Counted from the stretch's first letter, positions 1 to 11,968 are shown. The stretch is 64,000 nucleotides of DNA from Chlamydomonas reinhardtii (GCF_000002595.2 NC_057005.1:7861193-7925192), one strand, 5' to 3'. Notes: a model not told the origin generated them from the letters alone. Translations and numbers: made by a program.

Positions 1-323
1 CTGCCCAGCAGAGCGCGCTGTGCGTACACCAGGCTGTGCGCATAGCCCAGGCCGGCAGTGCGGCCGGAGGGCTGGGCGGCGGCTGAGGAGGCGGAGGCGG
101 GTGGCAGCAGCGACCCTGTGCCGGTGGGGGGCGCGTCCCCGTGCCCGCCGCGCGTCCCGGGCCGCGCTCGCCAGTGCTGCATGGGCTCTGGGGAGTAGCA
201 TTCGACAGCTGGGCTGTCTAATGCCGCCACGCCCAGCACTGAGAGCCTTGGGCGTATCAGCAGGCTTGGCGGCTCGAAAGGAGCCTGTCGGGTTCGTGTC
301 GGAGGGCGGTTGAGCGGCGTCAT
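1..323 (-). CDS. 5' part of an unknown protein, cut by the window edge
   Basis: On the minus strand an open frame starts with ATG at 323 and stays open to the window edge, about 107 codons. The N-terminus is Pro/Arg-rich; the part nearest the edge reads GRTAGLGYAHSLVYAQRALL, which looks like folded protein rather than chance GC-rich frame. I do not recognise the family. It would be the first exon of a gene divergent from the p25-alpha gene. The evidence is only open frame and composition, so a chance frame in GC-rich DNA remains possible. Confidence 0.4.
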   Translation of the reverse strand, partial: MTPLNRPPTRTRQAPFEPPSLLIRPRLSVLGVAALDSPAVECYSPEPMQHWRARPGTRGGHGDAPPTGTGSLLPPASASSAAAQPSGRTAGLGYAHSLVYAQRALLG

Positions 324-2246
324 GACAACCGCGTGAACGAGCGGGCGAGGGCTCGCACATTGTACAACTGCAGGTCTGCGTAGTGAGCCCTAAAACCTCA
401 CCGTCGGGACATCAGGGGGCTCGAAAGGGGCGGTCGAGGTTCTGAAGACGTCGCTCAGTTCCTGGGAGTCGTTAATGTCTTGAACTTGGGGCGAGTTGCG
501 AGGTGAGGGACCAGTGAAGGCCTTGGAGCGCTCCACTCGCTCATCATCCAGCTCTGAACGCTCAAGCCTGAGGTTTGGCGGTTTCCCACACAGCATACTA
601 GTAGTCCTGTGTCAGGAGTCTGAGTGCTCAGCTGGAACGACAGGTCCCACGCACGCTCCAGGAGCCCACAACGATGCGTAGGCAACGATCTTCAGCTTGG
701 CAAGGGCACGCGGTGTAGGTTCTGAATTTCAGCACGCTGAAATTCAGAATGCGCTCAAAGGAATCCGCTGCGCGCGCCTACTGTGGCGCACAGGGCGTTT
801 GCGGGAATGTTTGCTCCTCCAGTATCCAAGCGAGCCCTTAAGGTAAGAGGTTGATAGAGGAAGAAACGTCAACACTAGAGTGCAAGGTCACTGTAATGCG
901 TGACCACCAAGTTGCTCCTTGTCAAGCCAGTCAGCCTGTGTGAGTTACCTAGTAGAGTGTATTGTAGAGGACAACTTGTCTCCGGTATAGGAACGCGACA
1001 AACTGCCATGCCGCACGAGAACGACAACTGAGAACATCGCCTCAGCGCCAGGTGCGCGATGCACACAAAGGCATGCACGTACTTGTCTTCGTTTTCGGCA
1101 TCGATATCCTAGCCTCAGGCCTTGGGCTCTAGCCTCCGCGGCCTTCACCCGTGCTAACGGCTTGTCGTTTTGTGGTGCAGCGCGGTGTGTCGTGTCGTGA
1201 CGCCCACGTCGCTGCAGCTGCGTGGGCCTATGCGGCGACTACCCATAACCTATACCTGATGATAGCTGGCAAGTTGGCGGCTGAGTGGCCGATCGGAACA
1301 TAAGACTGTGGTTGATGGTGGAGATGCTCCAGAGATGGCAGCTATGACTAACACTGCCTCCCAGCCCCCCATGTTGCCTCCTTGAATCACCACAGAGAGC
1401 GATAGGTATGTCCCCGCTTGCCTCGCCTCGCCTCCAGGGAGACGGCGCCCCATGCGCAGGTGTATGTAGGGCCACCCCCTCCAGTCGGTGTTGGGCTGAT
1501 ACTTAGAATAATAGAATCGCCCCCCGGCTGCCCTCCCCCCCGGCTGAAGTCATCGTAGGCCTGCATGGACTTCGGCGCGTCGTTTAGACGGCGGCACGGT
1601 TCTTAGAACGGTCCACAGATTAGTAAGCATTTTGAGCCAGAATGTAGCCCTGCAAGGCATCTCAACAGCAACCATGGTGACCTTTGCGACCTGGCTCGGA
1701 CCGACAACCTCGTTCACGACGCCCTAGGAGACCTGACAAAGGGTATGCCGCCCAATGTCGAAGCCTACTCAGCCCCGCAGGTGACAGCAGCCTTTCCGTT
1801 TTAGAGGGGTGTTTGTTTCGTGCAGGCAGTGGCCGCATGGGCTTTGAGCTTGGCTTTGAGTCGCGGTCAGTCGTGCATGCGCTTGCTGGAGGAAGCAACC
1901 ACCCAAAAGTAGTTTTTTTCCTCATGACAGTTGTGGGGGAAAGGGTACTTGAGTGGGCTGGCCACCAAAAAGTTGGCTGGGCGAAGGCCGGGCGTGCCGG
2001 GAGGGTCCAAGTTGTCTAGGGTTCGCCACGCCCGCGTGCTTGAGTGCTCAGTCATGGTGGGCCTCAGCCAGCTTTACTGGCTGGGTGGCTTCCAACTTCT
2101 ATTGTACTCTGCTTCTAGCTAAACTGGGTGTTTTGAATGAAAGGCCGCGGGGGCCTGTAACATCATCGAAGCGAGCATCGTTGCAAGCATGACACAGTAG
2201 TCGCAAGACTTGACTCGTTCATTTGGCTCAAAACAAGCTCATTACC
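324..2246. other. Intergenic region between divergent genes
   Basis: About 1.9 kb without a convincing coding region. Base composition is more balanced than in the genes. It should hold the promoters and 5' leaders of both flanking genes. A perfect inverted repeat at 720-749 is the only clear structure. Confidence 0.6.
720..749. repeat. Perfect 14-bp inverted repeat (hairpin)
   Basis: TTCTGAATTTCAGC at 720-733 is followed after 2 bases (AC) by its exact reverse complement at 736-749. It is AT-richer than its surroundings. It could be a protein-binding dyad or the remnant of a small transposon end; nothing nearby decides. Confidence 0.85.
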
Positions 2247-4774
2247 ATGGGCAAAGGCGACGATGACGACTTGGACATGGATGCATTGAATAAGGAGCTC
2301 GGCGACAGCGCAGGAGACGAATCCTACGAAATTGAGGATGATGCGGACCTGAGTGGGTCAGTCGATATGTCCGCCAATCCCGCGGGCGCGGGCGCCAAGT
2401 TCCCGTCTACAGGCCAGCCCGGCAGCAAGCCAACGTCCGTGACGCTCGACGAGTCGGGGGGAGACCTGTTCAGTGAGCCGAGCGAGTCCGGGGCCGGTCT
2501 AACGGGCCGCACCGACTCTAAACCGGTGGCGGCGTCCAAGCCCCCCAGCGTGCGGGCGCCTGCCTCGAAGCCCCCCAGCCGGCCCGCCTCCGTGGCACCT
2601 GAGAAGTCGGGTGCGGAGCTCAGCGGCGGCCTCAGCGGCAGCGTGTCCGCTAACGACCTGGGACCCAGCGCCTCCAAGACCCCCAGCAAGCCGCCATCAC
2701 GGCCAGGCACCGCCTCGGGCGCACGGCCCGGCTCCGCCGCCGGCACCACACCCGCCTCCGCCGCAGCGCCCGTCTCCCGCCGCAGCACCCCGCCAGCCAG
2801 TGTAGCCCCCAGTGTGTCGGGCACAGGCGTGGGAGCAGGCGGCACAGGCGGAAGCGGCGGCGGCGACGGTAACTCCAACTCATACAACTCGGACGAGTTC
2901 GGCGACATACTGGGGCCCAGCCATTCGCGGGGGGAGCTGTCTCCCACCACACCCAGCGCCGCCAAGCCAGCCGCCAAGCCAGCTGCCTCTCTGGCGTCGC
3001 TGCCTCGCGCCAGTGGCGGCGGCGCGACCCCGCCACCAGGCAGCACGAGGGGGCCGGGCTCGCAGCCGGTGTCCGGGCACGCCACACCCGTGGGCGCGCC
3101 GGGCTCTGTGTCTGGCGCCGTGCCTCCGTCGCCCCACCACGTCACCTTCTCCCCCGACACCAGCCTGCGGCCGCCGCAGCCGACCGACTCGCCTGGAGCT
3201 TCACGGGTGGGGCGGCTGGGACCGGGGCCGGGCCTGCAGCACAGCGGCAGCCGGCGCACGCAGACGCGCTGCGACATCCCCACGCCCTTTGAGCTGTTCC
3301 GGCTGTACGACAAGGTGCGGCAGTGGGGGAGGGGCGGCACATTGGGGGGGGCAGCTGGTAGTTGCCCACCTGCACAGCATCGGTGGTGGACTGGCGACAC
3401 GGGTAGTGCCGTGTGTGGCCTCACCGCACCGCTGGATCTTCCCCGGCCTCCCCGCCCCCGCACCTCCCTCGCCGCTTCGCCAACCCTCCACGCCTTCCGC
3501 GGTGTCCTGCCCCTGCCCCTCCCTCTGCCCCCCCAGGACAACAACGGCTCAGTGGCTCTGGCGGAGTTCAGCCGCATGCTCCGCGACCTGGAGGGCCGCC
3601 CACACCACTTCCCGCAGGAGGAGGACCCCGAGTGGAGGCTGGAAAAGGCACAGGCGCGCAAGTGAGGCAGGCCGGCCGGCCGGCAGCGGGGGCGGGGGCG
3701 GGGCGGGGCGGCGGCAGCGGGCCTGTAGCGATGTGGTCTTCCTGTGTGCGGGGCAAGCGGGCAGGCAGAGGAGCAGGACAACAACCTCACACACTTAACC
3801 TTGCCCGGCATAGTTGGAGTTCCTTGGTCCATCGTGCCAGCATGCCCCCTGCTGTCTCCTGCCACCCGCCCCCTCCTCATTCGGCTCGGGCATATAACCC
3901 CCTCCTCATCCGCACGAGCCTCCCCACCTCCCACCCATCAGGAAGCGGCGGGAGGCGGCTCTGGCTGCGCTGGAGTCCAAACTCACCGCCGCCACTGAGC
4001 AGCCCTCCACACCCCGGGAGGCCCTGGAGGAGATACACACGGCCATGGCCCGGGTGAAGCAGGAGCTGGCGGAGGAGGCTGCCAAGGTGGCGGCGGAGGA
4101 GGTGCTGGTGGCGGAGCTGAAGGCGCAGGGGGAGCTGACGCCGGAGCTGAGGCGCGAGCGGGAGGAGTGGCGGCGCTGGGTGGCGGCGGAGTTTGACCGG
4201 GCGGACCTGGCCGGCGGCGGCGAGATGTTGTCCATTGGTGAGGGGGTGGGAGGGAGAGGAGGGCGCGCGGGGTGGGTTTTATTTTTGTTTTGGGGGGCAT
4301 GCCAACCGAGTCCAACAAAGAGGTCCCATTTCTTCTGGGGCGGGAAGGGGCGTGACTGTGGTTGGAGGTCGCGTGTGGCGGGGCGCGGGCTGGGGCCATT
4401 GTTTGGGCGATGGTGTCGCACCGGCTGCAGCTACGGCGATTGATGGCGAGGGCAATGGGGTGGCGCCCTGCACGTGTTCCCTTCCCGACTGATTGAACTT
4501 GTTGGCTTGCCCTCACCTCGCCTTGCCCCCGCCCCCGACCCTCCAGATGAGTTCTACATGTACTTCTACGGCAAGCTGTGTTTCCGGTTCCCCGTCACAC
4601 GCACCGGCGTCAACCCAGGTGGGCGGGAGAGGCGCTTCCTGGGGTGTGCCAACCCGCAACACACCAACGAATTGGGTCGTCCAGACCCTCTCGCGCCAAC
4701 CCGTTCCACCTCATCCCTTCCCCCTCGCCCCTCCCCACCTCGCACATTCTCCTGCCTTGGACGCCCTCATACGC

Positions 4775-4857
<83 letters not shown>

Positions 4858-7800
4858 GGCGCTGCGCTGTTCAACATCTTTGTAAAGTACTGCAGCTTCG
4901 GCCGCGGCGCCGTGGGCGGGCGCAACGAGGACATGCTGAGCCACCAGTTCGCCAAGCTGTGCAAGGACGCGGCGCTCATCAACGGCAAGACAGTCACCAA
5001 GGCCACTGTGGACATCATATACCACAGGTGGGGAGGTGGTGCTCGGGGGCGGGACAGGAACTGGGGCGAGGCGGGTCCGGAAGAGCAACACCGTTGGTCC
5101 ACATCCTGCGTAGCTCGGAATGTGCCTAAGTGCCAGCCTACCCCAATTTGGCCCACTTGCCCGTACGGCTGGCCCGCACGGATTCAGAGCCTGCCTGATT
5201 TAATTTTGCATGGTAGAGCTTTAGCTCTACGCTCACCACACTGGTACCCTGGCCTGATCAGGCGCCGAGGTGCCCATTTGGTAACAGTTGGGTTTCCCGG
5301 AATACGCAAGTATATGACCCCCGCCTCAACGCCGATGAGCGCCACACACCCACCCACTGGCAGCACAATTGGCGCAGCGGTCCCGACGTGGGAGAGGGCA
5401 GAATGCGCGACACAGAGCAGAACGGCAGTGCCCCACAGGCGTGGCGGTTGACACCACTTTGGCCCAGGGGGGCCTTGTTGCGCTCGTGTACACACACCCA
5501 CACGTACCACACCACAACCACAATATATTTCCAAGCGGCGGAATATTGGGGAGGGCGATAAGGTGGTGGTGCCAACCGCCGGCCCAGCTTGGCCGACTTC
5601 ACCCCACCGCCGCGCACACGCACACGCCCGCCCAGGCCAACTGACAACGGGATATTTTCACACATAATTAGTAGAGTGCACCGCACTATGCAGCAGTATG
5701 CCACACATGAACAGCGACCTGGCAGCTCGCTGTTGGGGGGATGTAGGGTAAGGGGGTAGGATGCATGCCGACACCGCTCACCCAACCTTAACACACGCTA
5801 CCGCCGTCGCCTCCCACTGAAACCGCCACGCCCACACTGCACGCCACGCACACTGCACGTACAGATATGCAGCACAAAGAAATGTGGGAGTGCACGTAGG
5901 GGATGGAAGGGGGGGCATGCATAGCATGCATGGTACCCTCATGTACCCTAGCCCCTACCTGGGCCCCTACCTGCCTACCTACCGCAGTTGCTGCCTACCC
6001 CCCTTTCTGCCTGCATGCCTACCACTATGCAGTTGCTGCTGTCACTCCAATAACGTCCAACCCTGGTAGAGCTTTAGCTCTACGCTCACCACACTGGTAC
6101 CCTGGCCTGATCAGGCACCGAGGTGGCCATTTGGTAACGGTTGGGTTTCCATGAATACGCAAGTATATGACCCCCGCCTCGGCGCCGACGACGGCCACAC
6201 ACACACCCATCAGCAACACAATTGGCACAGCGGTCCCGACGTGGGAGCGGGCGGAATGCGCGAGACAGCGCGGAACGGCGGTGCCGCACAGGCGCGGCGG
6301 TTGACACCACTTTGGCCAGGGGGGCCCTTGTTGCGCTCGTGTACGCACGCCCACACGTGCCACACCACAATCACAATATATTTCCAAGCGGCTGAATATT
6401 GGGGCGGGCGACAAGGTGGTGGTGCCAACCGCCGGCCCAGCTTGGCCGACTTCACCCCACCACCGCACGCACACACACGTCCGCCCAGGCCAACTAACAA
6501 CGGGATATTTTCACACATAATTCGCCGAGTGCGCAACACTATGCAGCAGTATGCCTGATATTAACAGCGACTTGGCAGCTCGCTGTTGGGGGCATGTGGG
6601 GTAGGGGGGTAGGATACGTGCCGACACCGCTCACCCAACCTTAACACACGCCGCCGCCCCCGCCTCCCACGGAAACTGCCACGCCCACACTGCACGCCGC
6701 GCACACTGTACGTACAGATATGCAGCACAAAGAAATGCGTGATCGATGGTTGGGGATGGAAGGGGGGGCATGCATAGCATGCATGGTACCCTCATGTACC
6801 CTAGCCCCTACCTGGGCCCCTACTACCCGCCCACCCCCGCCCCTTCCTGCCTACCCGCCCTTCCTGCCTGCATGCCTACTACTCTGCACCTGCTGCTGTC
6901 ACTTCAACAACGTGCAACCTCGCATCAACTCCACCGCGGCGGAATAATGCGGAGGGCGGTAAGGTGGTAGTGTCAACCGCCGACCCAGCTTGGCCGAATT
7001 CACCCCACCGCCGCGCGCGCACACACATCCGGCCGGGCCAACTGACAACTGGATATTTTCACACATAATTAGCCGAGTACACCGCACTATGCAGCAGTAT
7101 GCCAGATATTAACAGCGAGCTGGCAGGTCGCTGTTGGGGGGATGTGGGGTAGGGGGGTAGGATACATGCCGACACCCCTCACCCAACCTTAACACACACA
7201 GCCACCGCCACCTCTCACTGAAACCGCCACGCCCACACTGCACGCCGCGCACACTGCACGTACAGATATGCAGCACAAAGAAATGCGCGAGTGCAGATTG
7301 GGGATGGAAGGGAGGGCATGCATAGCATGCATGGTACCCTCATGCATGTACCCTAGCCCCTACCTGGGCCCCTACTACCCGCCTACCCCCGCCCCTTCCT
7401 GCCTATCTACCAGCCCTTCATGCCTGCCTGCATGCCTACTACTCTGCACCTGCTGCTGTCACTTCATGTGTGTTTGACCTGTGTTGCACCTGTGCATATC
7501 AACGTCCACGTTTACGCTGTGGCAATTGCGCCACCACGGAGCAACCATGACCTGGTGAAGATGAGCAGCCATCAGCCTCCACCCTTCACTGTCCACCGGC
7601 TACCATTCCCTGTCCACCCTCCANNNNNNNNNNNNNNNNNNNNNNNNNNNNNNNNNNNNNNNNNNNNNNNNNNNNNNNNNNNNNNNNNNNNNNNNNNNNN
7701 NNNNNNNNNNNNNNNNNNNNNNNACTGTCACCGTCCACCCTCCACCCTCCACCCTTGACCGCCCACCATCCACACTCCATCCACCCACCGTCCACCCTCC

Positions 7801-10800
7801 ACCATTTACCGGCCATCATCCATTGTCCCACGTCCACCACTCCACCCTCCACCGTCTACCCTCCACCCTCCACCCTCCACCCTCCACCCTCCACCCTCCA
7901 CCCTCCACCCTCCACCCTCCACCCTCCACCCTCCACCCTCCACCCTCCACCCTCCACCCTCCACCCTCCACCCTCCACCCTCCACATTCCACTGCCCACT
8001 CTCCTCCGCTGTCCGTACCTGCTAAAGCTCTACCTAGCCCGCAGGCCAACGGCCTGCGCATCCCAGTGCTTATATTATATTAGGATTATCCAAGGACTGG
8101 GAGGCCAGTAAGAGGGCGATTCCCGACCAGTCCCCGAAAACGGCCCTGCGCGCCCGCCCGATTATTTGGCCCAGCCCACGCCCTGGTCCTCGAAAGCCTG
8201 CCTGACCACCCGGTTCTCTGCATACATATTATCCTTTACGTGTAAGTGATAGCTTTGCAAGCTTGAATGGGCAAACAAGGGCTGGCCCTGCCGGGCTCGG
8301 TGCGGCGGATGCCACTCCGGCAAGTGCCTGGGGACTGCATGAATACAGGCCCCTATAGCATCGAAATGGCATCATGTAACATACACAAAGGTCTCTGAAC
8401 AGTTTCTGGACATGAATGTTAGCGAAATCCGAAGTCAAAATGTTAAATGTCGCGCTTGCTAGGACCCTGCCAATTCAGCTTGAAGCTATCTAGCTTACAT
8501 CTAAGTGTGCAGATAACTCGACGGCATGAAATCTAGGAACAAAACACCGCCTATGCGAGATATGGCGTGTGGAGCAGACGGACTGCAGGTTGCCTGGTCT
8601 GTGCGTTTAATGTCTGTTGATGTTTGTCCTTTGGTGATTTGTGCATGCCAGAATGCGCCTGCAGACGACAAACAAAACAACATGTTGAGCATTTAAGGCG
8701 CGGATGTGCACCCAGAACACTCCCAATCCTGCCCGGACGGTTGCAACAGTCCTCATATGACATCTATAGGGTATCGAAATCGGCAAATCGCCAGCAGGGA
8801 TGACCAAAACGTCTCGCGGCCCGGTGGGCCAATTTGGGGTCGCCCCTCAGTTTTCCCCCCAAAACCCGGCCCCCAGAATCCACTCGCCCAGCGCGCCCTT
8901 TTAACCCCCAGCCCCTGGAATAATCTTATATAATGTTTACATCAATATTTAGGCAAGCGTGGGCGCCTAGGAAGCCCTGTAGCGGTCTGGGCCAAAAGTG
9001 GGCCAAATATGGCACATTCCGAGCTACCGTGCCCACATACCCCACGTCAAGCCTTTCCCCCGTCTGGCTGGGGCTGGCGGGTTGTTTGGCGCATGCGTTT
9101 GAACTCCCCCCCCGACTTTCCTCCCCCCCCTCCGCCTTCCCCGCCTTCCCCTGCCGCTGCCAGGTCTCGCGCCGCGGACGAGGCCCTGGAGACGTACGTG
9201 CACAAGGCGGGCGTGGCGGCCACTGCGCGCATGTACTACCCGCAATTCCTGTTCGCACTCAACAAGGTGGGGGGCGCGTGTGAGGCTGGGGGCGGGGCCG
9301 TGAGGGGTGCGCTGCATGGGGAGCACATGGGGAGCCACCGTCTGCAGTGTGAGGTGCGGTGCGGCTCAGGGCCCCCACGCCAGGCAGGCATGCCGCTCGC
9401 CCCACCGGCATGCCCCTGCCCAGCCCTGCTCCGGTAATGCGAACTGCCCGGCGCCCCTGCCCCCTGCATGCCACCTGCACCATACACGCCGCCGCCCCAA
9501 CCACACACACGCCCCCTCTCTCCAACCCGCCCCCACTCCAACCCCCTCCCCCCTGCAGCTGGCTGAGAAGCGCAAGAGCGGCTTCCAGGAGGTGGTGGCG
9601 CTCATCCTGCAGGCCGTGGACGCACTGCCCGAGCCCAGCTTCGCGGACTTTGTGGTCATGAGCGGACACGAGCTGGAGCGGGGGGAGGAGGTGAGGAGGG
9701 GTGGGGCAGGGGAGGGGGTAGGACGAGAGGAGTCGTATGACACGAGCGTGGTGTGCTGTGTTGTCACGGGCCGTCAGCTGCCGCGCCACCACGGGGGGCA
9801 GCCAGCCGGTCTTTGCCTGTGCACAGCCCCCCACATCGCCGCATCCTTCTTGCGACCGCCCCTAGCCCACATTCCCTTGCCTGCGCTCCTTGCCCCGTAC
9901 CCTGGCCCTCGTTCCCATCTTGAACGGATGGCCTACCCCTGCCCTATAATACTGATGGCGCTGGTGCAAACAACCCCCCGCCCGTACACCCCTCCTCCCC
10001 CTCCTCCCCCCCACCCCCGCAGCTGCCCGAGTACCTGCTGCGGCCCCGCGCGCTGCCCAGCAACTCCAAGGCGCTGCGCAGCCGTGCCGACAACGACCTG
10101 CTGAGGAAGATGAAGGAGGGTGGGTGCGGGGTGGGGGCAGGGGGCAGGCAGGCGGTGGCAGGGCACAGGCAGGGTGGCAGCTGAGGGGGCAGGGGGCTAG
10201 GGACAGGAGCGGGCGCGGGGAGGGAGGGGACGGGTGCGGGCACACGCCTCATGTGGTGACATGTAGTCATGTGGTGGCATGCGCCCGCCGCCTCCCCTCT
10301 CCCTTGTCCCTGCCGCTGCCATTACCACCAACACTTCCCCGCCCCGCGCCCCGCCCACACCCACAGAGTCCCAGCTGGCTCTAGCTCTGAGCACGGGGGC
10401 CCTGGCTGCGGCCATCCGCGCCCAGGACGGCTACGGCCCCCCGCCCGGGGAGGCCAGCAAGGCGCTCAAGGCGCTCGTGGACGCCAGGCGAGCGGGGCTC
10501 GTGAGGGAGGGGGCTGTTACGCTTGGGGGCCGTGCGTGGGCGTGCGCATGTGTCATGCCTGCGTCCGCCTGACTCCGAGGCCTGGCCTGATGAGTGATGT
10601 CTCCCTCCGCTACCTGTCACCTCACCTGGCCTGCCCCCTCCCAGGCGCGCCAAGGGCCCGGCGGGCGAGATGGAGGACGTGGTCTTGGCGCCCGACGGCG
10701 ACGGCGAGGGCGACGGCGAGGGCACTAAGCGGGGCGGCGAGGGCGGGGCGCCAGGCGCCAAGCCGCAGACCCTGACCGGCATGCTGGGGCAGAGCCAGGA

Positions 10801-11968
10801 GGGGGCTCCGGGCCGGCGGCTGACACGTGACGAGTCGGGCGTGTCCCAGTCGGCAGGGCTGGGCGGCACGGGCGTGCCGGTGCGCGGCAGTGTTTATGCG
10901 GGCCTGCCGCCGCCCGACCTGACGGAGGAGGCCCTGCGGCGCAAGGACTGGGAGCAGCCCGAGCCGCAGCCGCTGGGCCAGTGGCGGCAGTCGCTGGCGG
11001 CCAGTGGGGTGCACCCGGTGCACAGCGCGGACATGATGCACCAGGTGCCAGGGGGGAGGGGGGGCAGGCGGTGTGTGTATGTGTGTGTGGTGGGGGGTTA
11101 CATTCATGATTATTTGTGTGTGTCAGGGGGGGGGAGCGCGGGATGGGGTCGGGGCCGGGCTGTACGGCTGCAGGAGGGGGAAGTGGCATGTCCCTGCATC
11201 ACTACCTCCCCCCGGCATTGTGTCCCAAGTACTCCGTCTTGCATGTACGCCCCAACCCCAACCCCATTCACACCCACACCCACACCCACACCCACACTCC
11301 TGCAGGTCCGCGGCCTGGACCCGGACACCCTCATGGCGTCCCTGAAGCGCGTGTTCGAGACGTACGCGGGCTGGGGCGGCGGCGTGGACCGCGGCGCCCT
11401 GGACCGGGTGCGCTGGGGCAAGGTGCTGCGGGACTGCCTGCTGGTCAGCGAGAGCGGCCCGCTGCCGGCGCGCAAGGCCGACGCGGTGTTTGGCAAGGTG
11501 CTGCCCGTGAGCAGCAGGGCGCTCAACTTCATACAGGTGAGCGCGAGGGCGCGCGAGCACCGTATGTGTGCAATGTGCGTGGGTGGGTGGGCGGCTGTGT
11601 TCGCGGCTGAGCGGCGCCACATGCTTTGCAGAGTGTGACACATCGCTCTTGCGCAGCTAGTAGCGGCGTGGGCTGGGGTGCAGGCAATACCCATGCGGCC
11701 GCTGATTCCGTCATGCTCCATACCAGCCCCTCCCCTGTTCAACCATTCGCGGGAAGACCCGCAAATGTACTCCCGCCCCGCACCTACAGCACCTGCTCCA
11801 CTCCCACCCGTCCACTGTACAACCCCCCTCCCTGCCCTCTCCCCCCCTCCCCTCCGCCCCCTGCAGTTCATCGAAGGCCTGCGGCACGTGGCGCTGCACC
11901 ACCGCCTGGCGCTGAACGAGGTCATGGAGCGACTGGTGGCGGTGGGCGGGCCGCGGGCGGGGGCGTAG
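2247..11968 (+). CDS. EF-hand and p25-alpha (TPPP-like) protein
   Basis: A 12-exon gene of about 971 aa: 2247-3314, 3537-3661, 3942-4237, 4547-4618, 4859-5027, 9164-9266, 9559-9690, 10023-10119, 10367-10487, 10645-11044, 11306-11536, 11867-11968. The start ATG sits in ACCATGG. Residues 1-340 are acidic then Ser/Pro/Ala-rich and probably disordered. Residues 355-366 (DKDNNGSVALAE) form a canonical EF-hand loop, split by intron 1. A charged helical stretch encoded by exon 3 follows. Exons 5-6 encode a p25-alpha domain (KLCKDAALINGKTVTKATVDI, then YYPQFLFALNKLAEKR), and exons 10-12 a second, more divergent one (WGKVLRDCLL, then ALNFIQFIEGL). p25-alpha proteins bind microtubules, so a ciliary or microtubule role is inferred. 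Intron 9 has a GC donor. Exon 5 to exon 6 spans a 4.1-kb intron containing a gap. Confidence 0.85.
4771..4854. repeat. (AC)n microsatellite abutting a splice acceptor
   Basis: About 40 AC units with rare interruptions lie in intron 4 of the p25-alpha gene and end four bases before its cag acceptor at 4856-4858, taking the place usually held by the polypyrimidine tract. Confidence 0.95.
5211..7480. repeat. Tandem array of an ~855-bp unit (two full copies, one truncated)
   Basis: Unit 1 (5211-6063) and unit 2 (6064 to about 6920) both begin tggtagagctttagctctac and run in parallel with scattered substitutions. Unit 3 (about 6937-7480) lacks the first ~320 bp. The phrase cagatatgcagcacaaagaa recurs near 5865, 6715 and 7265. 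Each full unit opens with a hairpin (GTAGAGC TTTA GCTCTAC). No coding frame is conserved between units. Confidence 0.9.
7624..7723. other. Assembly gap (100 N)
   Basis: Exactly 100 N, a conventional placeholder, so true length is unknown. It sits inside the CCACCCT repeat, which is likely why assembly failed. Confidence 1.
7724..7986. repeat. (CCCTCCA)n 7-bp minisatellite
   Basis: Degenerate copies at 7724-7840 lead into about 20 nearly perfect 7-bp units at 7840-7986. Similar sequence is also present just left of the gap (7587-7623), so the array spans the gap. Confidence 0.95.

Larger units (their letters stand above)
5028..9163 (+). other. 4.1-kb intron of the p25-alpha gene
   Basis: The p25-alpha domain is interrupted after DIIYHR (AG|gtgggg at 5028) and resumes in the same phase at 9164 (cag|GTCTCG, reading SRAADEALETYV). 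The intron is 10-20 times longer than the others in this gene. It holds a tandem ~855-bp array, an assembly gap and a 7-bp minisatellite. From about 8000 to 9160 I see no coding region or repeat. Confidence 0.75.

Noticed and set aside
2324-3934. 536-codon minus-strand open frame opposite exons 1-2 of the p25-alpha gene
   Set aside because: Shadow frame produced by high GC at third codon positions of the plus-strand exon; no family features, and the plus strand has an EF-hand and correct splicing.
7840-7986. True interstitial telomere or CRISPR array
   Set aside because: Uniform 7-bp units without spacers exclude CRISPR, and none of the visible units is an exact CCCTAAA.
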